From: Chloroflexota bacterium
GTDB lineage: Bacteria; Chloroflexota; Limnocylindria; Limnocylindrales; CSP1-4
Assembly (NCBI GenBank): GCA_021785115.1
Contig: JAJYGO010000240.1
Span: 1 to 19,445 of the forward strand
Direction of reading: 5' to 3'
Length of the DNA stretch: 19,445 nucleotides
The notes under the pieces were generated by a model. That model did no database searches. It saw only the letters and a list, made by a program, of their open reading frames with translations, and was not told where the DNA came from. Below, one piece after another: positions 13,295 through 19,445 of this stretch (position 1 is its first letter; each line of letters opens with the position of its first letter). The position numbers were made by a program, and so were the translations under genes.

Positions 13295-14640
13295 GTCGTC
13301 GCCCATCGCTGCTGCTGGACCTGGAGCCGCTCCGCAGGGACCGCGACTTCCGGCTGATCTGGGCCGGGCAGATGATCAGCGCGATCGGCCGGCAGGTGAC
13401 CGTGGTCACCCTGCCGTACCAGCTCTGGGTGGCAACCGGGTCGCCGCTCTCGATCGGCGCCCTGTCGCTGGTGCAGCTGGTGCCGCTGCTCGCGTTCTCG
13501 CTGTACGGTGGCGCCGTTGCCGATGCCGTCGATCGCCGCCGGCTCCTCCTCGTCACCCAGTCCGTGCTCGCGCTGAGCAGCGCGGCCCTGGCCGCCATCG
13601 CGCTCGTGCCGCACGCACCGATCATCCTCGTCTACGTCGTCGCGTTCCTCGCCGCGACTGTCTCCGCGGTGGACCAGCCGTCCCGCACCTCGGCCATCCC
13701 CCGGCTGGTGCCGCGCGAGCGCCTCACCATGGCCATCGCCCTCAACCAGGCGGGGTCCCAGACCGCCGGCGTGGTCGGCCCGGCCATCGGCGGAGTGCTG
13801 ATCGCCGCCGTCGGGCCTGCCGGCGCGTACCTCGTCGACGCCATCACCTACGGTGCCTCGCTCGCCGCCCTCGTGGTCATCGCCCCCATCCCGGCCCTCG
13901 CCGGGGCGGCGCGCCCGGGGATCGCAGCGATGGCCGAGGGGCTCCGTTTCGCGCGCAGCCGCGCCGAGATCCTCGGGTCGTTCGTCGTCGACCTGGACGC
14001 CATGATCTTCGGGATGCCCCAGGCGCTCTTCCCGATCCTCGCGCTCACCGTCTTCCACGCGGGCGCCGGGGGCTACGGGCTGCTGGCCGCCGCGCCTGCC
14101 GCCGGCGCGCTGGTCGGTGCGCTGATGACCGGCTGGGTGTCGCGGGTCCGCTTCCAGGGACGCGCCGTCTATGCGGCGGTGACGGTCTGGGGGCTGGCGA
14201 TCACCGCGTTCGGGCTGGCCACGTTCTCGCTGCCCCTGGCACTGTTTCTGCTGGCGGTGGCGGGGGCCGCGGACGTGATCAGCGCGGTCTTCCGCGGCAC
14301 CATCCTGCAGCTGGCCACGCCGGATGAGCTGCGCGGCCGGCTCTCCGCGCTCCACGGCATGGTCGTGGCGGCGGGTCCACGCCTGGGGGACATGGAGGCG
14401 ACCGCCGTCGCCACCGCCCTCGGCGCGCAGGTCTCCGTGGTGAGTGGCGGGATCGCCTGCCTGGCGGGGCTGGCGGTCATCGCGTGGCGATTCCCCAGGC
14501 TCGGTCGGTACCAGGCCGTCCGCGTGCCGCAGGCGCACGACGGCACCCGGCACGACGAGCGGGCGCCGGCCATCCCGGCGACATCCGCGTCGGCCGCGAT
14601 CCCGGCGACATCCGCATCCCGGGCGGATTCCGAACCGTGA
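13291..14640 (+). CDS. MFS transporter (EntS-like drug/siderophore exporter group)
   Basis: A 449-residue inner-membrane transporter of the MFS, most like the MFS_3/EntS exporter group. Twelve hydrophobic spans are suggested between about 18 and 410. FRLIWAGQMISAIGRQVTVV (20-39) is the standard opening of this group; ADAVDRRRLLL is the cytoplasmic loop 2-3 motif; VSAVDQPSRTSAIPRLVP (about 125-142) and ALNQAGSQTAGVVGPAIGG (about 150-168) are strongly conserved in it. Residues after about 415 form a hydrophilic tail with a duplicated nonapeptide (IPATSASAA/IPATSASRA). GTG 13291 is chosen as MSRRPSLLLDLEPLRRDRDF fits the family; its GTGA overlaps the upstream small frame. Substrate is unknown. 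Confidence 0.9.
   Translation: MSRRPSLLLDLEPLRRDRDFRLIWAGQMISAIGRQVTVVTLPYQLWVATGSPLSIGALSLVQLVPLLAFSLYGGAVADAVDRRRLLLVTQSVLALSSAALAAIALVPHAPIILVYVVAFLAATVSAVDQPSRTSAIPRLVPRERLTMAIALNQAGSQTAGVVGPAIGGVLIAAVGPAGAYLVDAITYGASLAALVVIAPIPALAGAARPGIAAMAEGLRFARSRAEILGSFVVDLDAMIFGMPQALFPILALTVFHAGAGGYGLLAAAPAAGALVGALMTGWVSRVRFQGRAVYAAVTVWGLAITAFGLATFSLPLALFLLAVAGAADVISAVFRGTILQLATPDELRGRLSALHGMVVAAGPRLGDMEATAVATALGAQVSVVSGGIACLAGLAVIAWRFPRLGRYQAVRVPQAHDGTRHDERAPAIPATSASAAIPATSASRADSEP
14572..14618 (+). repeat. In-frame 27-base duplication near the MFS 3' end
   Basis: ATCCCGGCGACATCCGCGTC at 14572-14591 recurs at 14599-14618 with one change. The period of 27 bases (9 codons) repeats IPATSAS in the hydrophilic C-terminal tail, 22 bases before the stop. 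Confidence 0.9.
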
Positions 14641-14686
14641 GTGTGCGGCTTCATCCAGTCTTCATCTGCTCTTGACGCGACGGGCA

Positions 14687-14692
14687 TACACT
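14687..14692 (+). promoter_or_regulatory. Putative promoter of the Bax-inhibitor-1 family gene
   Basis: TACACT in GGGCATACACTCTAG, in the least GC-rich part of the window. TTGACG at 14672-14677 is too close to serve as its -35 but would pair at 16 bases with TAGTCC (14694-14699). Either gives a leader of 28-35 bases containing AAGGAG at 14719-14724. Confidence 0.5.
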
Positions 14693-14733
14693 CTAGTCCG
14701 GCCCGACGGCCGAAAACCAAGGAGACACAGTCC

Positions 14734-15501
14734 GTGTTCAACAGGAATCCCAACGACCCATACCGGTACGATGCCCCCGACGTGACCGATACCCAGGGGG
14801 GATCGGCGGGCTACGGCTGGGACCCCCGCGTCCTGACTGCCCGCCCGGTGACCGGCGTTCGCGAGGGCTTCCTCACCGCCAGCTTCGTCTGGATGTTCCT
14901 GGCGCTGGTGGTCAGCGCCGCGACCGCGTTCATGACCCTGGCGAACGAGAGCGCCCTCACCCTCGTCGCGAACAACTTCATCATCCTGATCATCGCGGAG
15001 TTCGCGATGGTCCTGGGCCTCTCCGCAGCCATCAACAGGCTCAACTCGACCGTGGCCCTGCTGATGCTGTTCGTGTACGCGGCGCTCAACGGCGCCATGT
15101 TCGCGATCATCCTGGCGGTCTACAACATCGGCTCGGTCACCTCGGCATTCGTGGGTGCCGCGGCGATCTTCGGCGCGGCCGCGCTGTACGGCTACGTCAC
15201 CGGTCGCGACCTCACCAGCCTCGGCGGGCTGCTCTTCGCCGGGCTGATCGGGATCGTGGTCGCCTCGCTGGCCAACCTGTTCATCGGCGGTTCCGGCCTC
15301 AGCTTCGTCATCGGGATCGTCGGCACGCTCATCTTCACGGGCCTCACCGCGTTCGACGTGCAGCGCATCAAGAACGGGCGGATGGCGTGGATCCAGAACC
15401 GGGAGAACGCCTCGGTGCTCGGGGCGCTCGCCCTGTACCTGGACTTCGTCAACCTCTTCCTGATGCTCCTCCGCGTCACCGGAGGCGGGGCGCGCCGCTA
15501 G
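14734..15501 (+). CDS. Bax inhibitor-1 (YccA/YbhL-like) family membrane protein
   Basis: A 255-residue inner-membrane protein of the BI-1/TMBIM family, whose bacterial members include a pH-gated calcium leak channel (BsYetJ). After a hydrophilic head (MFNRNPNDPYRYDAPDV) and REGFLTASFVWMFLALVVSA there are about seven hydrophobic spans to residue 248. The family's C-terminal block TAFDVQRIKN (about 207-216) is intact, with the functionally important aspartate in AFDVQ; ALALYLDFVNLFLMLLR carries the second conserved aspartate. GTG 14734 is chosen over an upstream ATG (14641) because AAGGAG lies 9 bases before it and the extra residues would span the promoter. It appears to be its own transcription unit. 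Physiological role is not inferable from neighbours. Confidence 0.92.
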   Translation: MFNRNPNDPYRYDAPDVTDTQGGSAGYGWDPRVLTARPVTGVREGFLTASFVWMFLALVVSAATAFMTLANESALTLVANNFIILIIAEFAMVLGLSAAINRLNSTVALLMLFVYAALNGAMFAIILAVYNIGSVTSAFVGAAAIFGAAALYGYVTGRDLTSLGGLLFAGLIGIVVASLANLFIGGSGLSFVIGIVGTLIFTGLTAFDVQRIKNGRMAWIQNRENASVLGALALYLDFVNLFLMLLRVTGGGARR

Positions 15502-15528
15502 GCACGGCCGCCGCCTGATCGGGAGCCG

Positions 15529-15560
15529 CTCGAGCAGCAGGCGTCTCGAGCAGCAGGCGT
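15529..15560 (+). repeat. Perfect 16-base tandem duplication after the BI-1 gene
   Basis: CTCGAGCAGCAGGCGT occurs at 15529-15544 and, unchanged, at 15545-15560, beginning 28 bases after the BI-1 stop. No coding frame is affected. Confidence 0.95.
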
Positions 15561-15621
15561 CGGATCGGACGCAGCTGACCGCCGGCTGGATCCTCGGGGC
15601 CCGTCGCGTCGCTCCCGCGGA

Positions 15622-15627
15622 TACCAT
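15622..15627 (+). promoter_or_regulatory. Putative -10 element of the dehydrogenase gene
   Basis: TACCAT in GGATACCATTGCG. The predicted leader is about 60 bases and contains GAGGAG at 15682-15687. Confidence 0.45.
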
Positions 15628-15693
15628 TGCGCGGTCGCAGGACGGGTTCGGACGGGGGCAACGGGCCTGGCGCGGTCACGCGAGGAGCGCAGG

Positions 15694-16569
15694 ATGGAGC
15701 GAGTCGGGTTCGTCGGTCTCGGGACCATGGGTGCCGCGATGGCGGCGAACCTCGTGCGCGCGGGGTATCCGCTGCACGTCTGGAACCGCACCGCCGGCCG
15801 GGCCCGGCCGCTGGTGGACATGGGCGCAACGGAGGCGCGGACCCCGCGCGAGCTGGCCGCCGCCGTGGACGTGGTGGTGGTGTGTGTCTCCGACACGCCC
15901 GACGTCGAGTCCGTACTCTTCGACAACGACGGCATCGCCGAGGGTGCGGCACCGGGGACGCTGGTCATCGACTGCTCGACCATCAGCCCGAGCGCGACAC
16001 GCGCCTTCGCCGCGCGCCTCCGCGAGCGCGGGATTGCGATGGTCGATGCGCCCGTGTCGGGCGGATCGGAGGGAGCCGTCCAGGCCACGCTCACGATCAT
16101 GGTGGGCGGGGAGCCCGACGACGTGGCACGGGCGCACGCGGTGCTCGCCGCGATGGGCCGGACCATCACCCACATGGGCCCCGTCGGTGCCGGCCAGGCC
16201 ACCAAGGCGGTGAACCAGGTCATCCTCTGCGGCTCCTACCTGGGGGTCGCCGAGGGGATCATGCTGGCTCTCAAGGCCGGCCTGGACCCCGACGCCGTCG
16301 TTGCGGCGCTGAGCGGCGGTGCGGCGCAGTCGTGGGTGCTCACGAACCGGAGCGGCCGGATGATCGAGGACCGCTACCCGCTCGGCTTCAAGGTGGCGCT
16401 GCACCGGAAGGATCTCGCGATCGCCCTGGAGCTTGCCCGCGAGGCGGGCGCGTCGCTGCCCGTGGCGGGACTGGCTGCGCAGCTGGAGAACGGGCTGATC
16501 GCCCGTGGCCATGGCGACGAGGACATGTCCGCCCTGGCGCGGCCGATCCGCGAGCTCTCCGGGATGTAG
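15694..16569 (+). CDS. 3-hydroxyisobutyrate dehydrogenase family NAD(P)-binding protein
   Basis: A 291-residue cytoplasmic beta-hydroxyacid dehydrogenase. The N-terminal Rossmann motif is VGFVGLGTMGAAMAANL (4-20), the substrate-binding motif DAPVSGGSEGA (118-128), and the catalytic lysine K171 lies in GAGQATKAVNQ with N174. NRT at 31-33, after the second strand, resembles NADP-preferring members such as glyoxylate/succinic semialdehyde reductases, but cofactor and substrate are inferences. Length is normal for the family. ATG 15694 has GAGGAG at ideal spacing, and MERVGFVGLG is the expected start. It ends convergently to the GH18-like gene, 85 bases away, with a hairpin between them. Confidence 0.92.
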   Translation: MERVGFVGLGTMGAAMAANLVRAGYPLHVWNRTAGRARPLVDMGATEARTPRELAAAVDVVVVCVSDTPDVESVLFDNDGIAEGAAPGTLVIDCSTISPSATRAFAARLRERGIAMVDAPVSGGSEGAVQATLTIMVGGEPDDVARAHAVLAAMGRTITHMGPVGAGQATKAVNQVILCGSYLGVAEGIMLALKAGLDPDAVVAALSGGAAQSWVLTNRSGRMIEDRYPLGFKVALHRKDLAIALELAREAGASLPVAGLAAQLENGLIARGHGDEDMSALARPIRELSGM

Positions 16570-16626
16570 GCCGGAGCGCGTCCTCGGGCGGCGGGGAGCC
16601 TGCGTCCCCGGTTCCCGGCACACGGC

Positions 16627-16646
16627 CCGCAGCGCGCCGGCTGCGG
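16627..16646. terminator. Hairpin between convergent genes
   Basis: CCGCAGC-GCGCCG-GCTGCGG is a perfect 7-base stem with a 6-base loop in the 85-base gap between the convergent dehydrogenase and GH18-like genes. It lacks a T-run but could serve both directions. Confidence 0.35.
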
Positions 16647-16654
16647 CGCACGGG

Positions 16655-18346
16655 CTACGGTGTCGTGACCGTCTTCCAGGAGCCCCAGAGCCCCACCGCG
16701 TTGCGGGCCCGCACCCGGACCGTGACCTTCGCCACCTGGGCCGCCCCGATCCGGACCGCGGTCCCGGTGGCGGTCCGGCTGAGCTGGTGCCAGTAGCCGG
16801 ACCCGATCCGGTACTGGAAGAGGTACCCGGTGACCCCGGCCGGGTCGCCTGCGCCGAAGCGCGAGACCCACTTGCCCGCGGACGCCGACCAGGCCAGCGT
16901 CAGCGTGCCGACCACCGGCCCGTGCCGGACGAGCACCACGTCGACCGGACGGATCGTCGAGCGCGCGCCGGACGCGTCCTGCACCTGCACGTACACCGTG
17001 CGGAGGCCGTCGGGGCCGGTCCCCAGCGTCCAGGGGATCGTGGCGGTCGCGCGGCGCCAGGACGACCACGTCGCGCCGTCGTTCGAGACGCGCACGCCGG
17101 TGACCGCGTGCCCGGCGGACTTCCAGCCGATCTGCACGGTGACCTTCGTCGAGGTCGAGAGGAACGGCGACACCGAGATCCGTGACACCTCCAGGCCCCG
17201 GTGAAGCGAGGCCAGCACGTCCCAGTAGCCGGGCTCGCCGCGGTCGAACCCCAGCGCCCAGAGCCCCACCCCGGCCAGGCCGCGTCGGAGCGCCAGCTGG
17301 GCCTTGGGCGCGATGGCAGCCGGGTCGTCGTAGTAGAGCTGCGTCCACGTCGCGTCGGCGGGATCCCAGCGCGACAGCACCACCGACTGCTCCAGGGTGT
17401 CGAAGCGCGCCGACATGCCCGCGCCGTCGGTGGCGAGATCCTTGACGAAGACCGGTCCGCCACCGCCGTAGACGGCAGCCGACTGGCGAGCGCTCCGGAT
17501 GCCGGACGAGACGGTCGGCCACTCCCGGCCGTACAGCGGGAGGCCCAGGATCAGCTTCTGGGGCGGCACCCCGGCAGCGGCATACTGGTCCAGGCTCCAG
17601 GTCAGGTTCTGCGTGCCGGATGCCGTCACCAGGGGATCGATGCTGCCCACCGGGTCGCTGCTGGCCGAGCGGTAGCCGTAGCCCATCAGGAAGATGCGGT
17701 CGACGCCGTTCGCGGCGGCCGCCGCGGCCATCTTCGCGCCGCTGCTGTTCGAGTTGGTCGCCACGCTCACCTGCCCCGCCGGGTCGTAGGTGAGGACCGC
17801 CTGGCGCACGGCCCCGACGAAGGCGCCATACGCCGTGAAGTAGGTGCCCGAGAGCCCCTCGATGTCGATGCTCACGCCGTCCAGGCCCAGCTGCCGGACC
17901 AGGGCGATGGCATTGGCGATGAAGGCGGTCTGCGCCTGCGGGTCGGAGAGGAACTGGGCGTTGTGGTCGGCGTTGAACGATTCGAACGTCATGACCACCC
18001 GGTCGCCGGCCGCGTGGGCGTGCTGCACGATGGCCGCCGCGGTGGGACCGGTGACGGCCCTGTAGCTCGCATCGGTGGTGTTCAGGCTGCCGTCGGTGCG
18101 GAACGCAACTCCGAAGAGCGCGATCGTGTTGATCACGTCATAGCGGAGGTGTGCGTCGACGGTCGAGTCGATCTCCCAGTAGGGGAGATAGCCGAAGACG
18201 TCGATCGACCGGGCGGCGAGCTGCCCGGCCTGGAGCGGCGTATCGGACTGGGCAAGCACGACCGAGGCGCCCGTGATGGGCGCCTCGGGTGCGGCCAGGA
18301 GGATCAGGGCCAGGGCGGCGGCGAGGAGCGGGCGGCGGTTCGGCAT
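16655..18346 (-). CDS. Exported GH18-type glycoside hydrolase-like protein with C-terminal modules
   Basis: A 563-residue secreted protein. Residues 1-32 form a signal peptide (MPNRRPLLAAALALILLAAP). A GH18-type barrel spans about 45-385: YLPYWE near the start, the catalytic segment LDGVSIDIEG (D156, S159, D161, E163; canonical DGxDxDxE has Asp at the Ser), MGYGYR (221-226), LPLYGREWP (269-277), and YYDDPAAIAPKAQLAL then GVGLWALGFDRG. The catalytic glutamate is present; the pattern is closer to YaaH-like spore and cell-wall glycosidases than to true chitinases. About 395-563 holds two beta-rich Ig/Fn3-like modules (VTGVRVSNDGATWSSWRRAT; GYLFQYRIGSGYW). Likely acts on cell-surface or environmental polysaccharide. 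ATG 18346 is chosen for the signal peptide. The SIMPL gene lies upstream on the same strand. Confidence 0.9.
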   Translation of the reverse strand: MPNRRPLLAAALALILLAAPEAPITGASVVLAQSDTPLQAGQLAARSIDVFGYLPYWEIDSTVDAHLRYDVINTIALFGVAFRTDGSLNTTDASYRAVTGPTAAAIVQHAHAAGDRVVMTFESFNADHNAQFLSDPQAQTAFIANAIALVRQLGLDGVSIDIEGLSGTYFTAYGAFVGAVRQAVLTYDPAGQVSVATNSNSSGAKMAAAAAANGVDRIFLMGYGYRSASSDPVGSIDPLVTASGTQNLTWSLDQYAAAGVPPQKLILGLPLYGREWPTVSSGIRSARQSAAVYGGGGPVFVKDLATDGAGMSARFDTLEQSVVLSRWDPADATWTQLYYDDPAAIAPKAQLALRRGLAGVGLWALGFDRGEPGYWDVLASLHRGLEVSRISVSPFLSTSTKVTVQIGWKSAGHAVTGVRVSNDGATWSSWRRATATIPWTLGTGPDGLRTVYVQVQDASGARSTIRPVDVVLVRHGPVVGTLTLAWSASAGKWVSRFGAGDPAGVTGYLFQYRIGSGYWHQLSRTATGTAVRIGAAQVAKVTVRVRARNAVGLWGSWKTVTTP

Positions 18347-18381
18347 GGCGCGCGGTCTCCGGTGGTCGGTTCCCTGTGCCA

Positions 18382-18387
18382 AGGGTA
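18382..18387 (-). promoter_or_regulatory. Putative -10 element of the GH18-like gene
   Basis: Minus strand TACCCT in CGACTACCCTTGG. The leader would be about 29 bases with GGAG about 10 bases before the ATG at 18346. This suggests separate transcription from the SIMPL gene upstream. Confidence 0.4.
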
Positions 18388-18469
18388 GTCGACGTGCCGG
18401 AGGCCGACGCGTCGCACCGACCGATGGGCGCGTCGGGAGCGTCCCGGGCCCCGGGGGGCGCAAGCCGGC

Positions 18470-18487
18470 GGGCGGTGGCCGCCGCCC
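18470..18487 (-). terminator. GC hairpin after the SIMPL gene
   Basis: GGGCGG-TGGCCG-CCGCCC lies immediately downstream of the SIMPL stop on the minus strand; a second small stem CCCGG-GCC-CCGGG (18443-18455) follows. Neither has a T-run. Together they mark a plausible transcript end. Confidence 0.35.
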
Positions 18488-18492
18488 CGCCG

Positions 18493-19263
18493 TCAGTCGA
18501 TCGCGTAGGTGATGTCCACGTCGACCTCGACCTGGAACGAGCCGGGGACGATGGGCGTCGATGCCATGGCACCCGCGGCCGGTGCGGCCATCGCGACCGG
18601 CGTCGGCGACGGTGCGCTCGTCTCACTGATCGAGATCGGTGCGCCCAGCGTCACGCCGGCGGCCGTCGCAAGTCCCTGGGCCTTCGCCTTCGCGTCGGCC
18701 ACCGCCGCCGCGCGGGCCTGCGCGGCCGCAGCGCTCTGGTCGGCCACGGAGAGCGTCACGCCCTGGATCGAGTTCGCGCCCGCCGCGACGGCGTCGTCGA
18801 TGAGCGAGCCGGTGTCGTTCAGGTTGCGGTCCTTGACCGAGAGCGACTGGGAGGCCTGCCAGCCAACCAGCGTCTGCTTGTTGCCGCTGTAGTCGTAGAC
18901 CGGGCCGAGCGAGATGTCGACGGTCGCCATGTCCGCGGCGGCGATGTTGTGGCGCTTCACCGCGGCGATGACGGCGTTCATGCTCGCCGACGCGCTGGAC
19001 TGCGCGGCCTTCGCGGTCGATGCCTGCGCCTGCACGCCCAGCACCACCGTGGCCATGTCCGGCGTCAGCGTCACGATCCCGGTGCCGTGAACGGTGATCG
19101 ACGGCTCGCTCGTGGCGGATGCGTTGACGGCGGGCACCATCCCGCCGCTCGCCGGGGCCGGCTGATCGCGACCCGCCAGCGCCGGCGAGGCGATCGCAGC
19201 CGCCGACAGCACCAGGGCGCCCAGGGCGATCACCGTCGAGGTGGTCAGGGTTGTACGTCGCAT
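18493..19263 (-). CDS. Exported SIMPL-domain (DUF541/YggE-like) protein
   Basis: A 256-residue protein with a clear signal peptide (MRRTTLTTSTVIALGALVLS, cleavage expected after SPALA near residue 30). The SIMPL/DUF541 domain covers about 53-256: ITVHGTGIVTLTPDMATVVL is the hallmark first strand, followed by SASASMNAVIAAVKRHNIAA, a middle ATVDISLGPVYDYSG, and the ARAAAVADAKAKAQGLATAA helix with GVTLGAPISISE; it ends VEVDVDITYAID. YggE-like proteins sit in the periplasm or outside the cell and are tied to oxidative stress, but the molecular activity is unknown. ATG 19263 is chosen because GGAGGG lies 7 bases upstream; the longer frame to 19434 runs through repeats. Confidence 0.92.
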   Translation of the reverse strand: MRRTTLTTSTVIALGALVLSAAAIASPALAGRDQPAPASGGMVPAVNASATSEPSITVHGTGIVTLTPDMATVVLGVQAQASTAKAAQSSASASMNAVIAAVKRHNIAAADMATVDISLGPVYDYSGNKQTLVGWQASQSLSVKDRNLNDTGSLIDDAVAAGANSIQGVTLSVADQSAAAAQARAAAVADAKAKAQGLATAAGVTLGAPISISETSAPSPTPVAMAAPAAGAMASTPIVPGSFQVEVDVDITYAID

Positions 19264-19389
19264 CGGGTGTCCCTCCGTGGGTTCCGGCTCCGCGAGCCGT
19301 GCCGACCGCATGACGCGTCCTGCGCCGCTCCGGTTCCCCGGGGCTCGCGACCGGACCGGGTCAGAGCCGGAGCCGGCCCCGTGCCCGTG

Positions 19390-19445
19390 CCAGGCCCCGG
19401 ACACAATTCGGGGCCCACGCCAGGCCCCGGGCACATTTCGGGGCC
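19390..19445. repeat. Two copies of a 30-base-period palindromic repeat at the window edge
   Basis: Each copy contains GGCCCCG, a 9-base spacer, and CGGGGCC, a perfect 7-base inverted repeat; copies occupy 19390-19415 and 19420-19445. The spacers are GACACAATT and GGCACATTT. The second copy ends at the last base, so the array may continue. The unit resembles REP-type intergenic palindromes. Confidence 0.85.

Noticed and set aside
14637..14675. 12-codon ORF starting on the MFS stop (GTGA)
   Set aside because: It ends inside the promoter region of the next gene and touches no start codon; this shows how often such frames arise by chance.
19264..19434. Longer N-terminus for the SIMPL protein
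   Set aside because: It would put 57 low-complexity residues before a perfect signal peptide and run through the palindromic repeats; GGAGGG supports ATG 19263.
1..19445. Defence island, prophage or integrative element
   Set aside because: No integrase, transposase, nuclease, tRNA-flanking attachment site or change in codon character was found; genes are typical chromosomal families.

Overview
The window is very GC-rich bacterial DNA (roughly 70% by eye) holding 17 protein genes that I can support, one of them cut by the left edge, plus one possible small gene. No rRNA, tRNA, CRISPR array, transposase or phage gene was seen. An F420-type luciferase-like oxidoreductase, a SirB1-like protein, a short DUF885 metallopeptidase and many TAnnnT promoters with very short leaders suggest a Chloroflexota (Limnocylindria/Ellin6529-like) or perhaps actinobacterial chromosome. 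That is inference; the sequence alone does not fix the phylum. Most genes are ordinary chromosomal functions and I see no genomic island.

Layout. 1-1826, minus strand: an OsmC/YhfA-like protein followed by an MMPL/RND transporter that runs off the left edge. 1827-2730: a 904-base gene-free stretch with repeat clusters, between OsmC and a divergent lysine 2,3-aminomutase gene (kamA, 2731-4359). 4418-5119 (minus) is a CPBP-type membrane protein with a changed catalytic motif. 5283-6224 is the LLM oxidoreductase. 6341-7237 (minus) is a SirB1-like transglutaminase-fold/TPR protein. 7360-10953 is a plus-strand run: unknown protein, class IV aminotransferase, dienelactone hydrolase, DUF885 metallopeptidase. 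11039-11869 is an unknown helical protein plus a DUF433 protein. 12068-14640 is a tight run: MIP18-type Fe-S assembly factor, PduO-type cobalamin adenosyltransferase, a possible 49-residue repeat peptide and an MFS exporter. Bax-inhibitor-1 family (14734-15501) and 3-hydroxyisobutyrate dehydrogenase family (15694-16569) genes follow. The right end, minus strand, has two exported proteins: a GH18-type glycosidase-like protein (18346-16655) and a SIMPL-domain protein (19263-18493).

No single pathway ties the window together. The interest lies in gene architecture. (1) Short tandem duplications sit at or just after the 3' ends of at least six genes, several spanning the stop codon. (2) Every second or later gene in a close same-strand run, from MMPL to MFS, starts with ATGA or GTGA where a clear start can be chosen (the DUF885 start is the exception), and tiny out-of-frame ORFs stop on those starts. 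(3) Between pduO and the MFS gene an 18-base repeat array keeps open a 49-codon frame whose 4-base overlaps touch both neighbours, and its repeat-to-repeat changes are synonymous or conservative in that frame. (4) Several genes have a TAnnnT element 6-9 bases before ATG, the arrangement expected of leaderless mRNAs.
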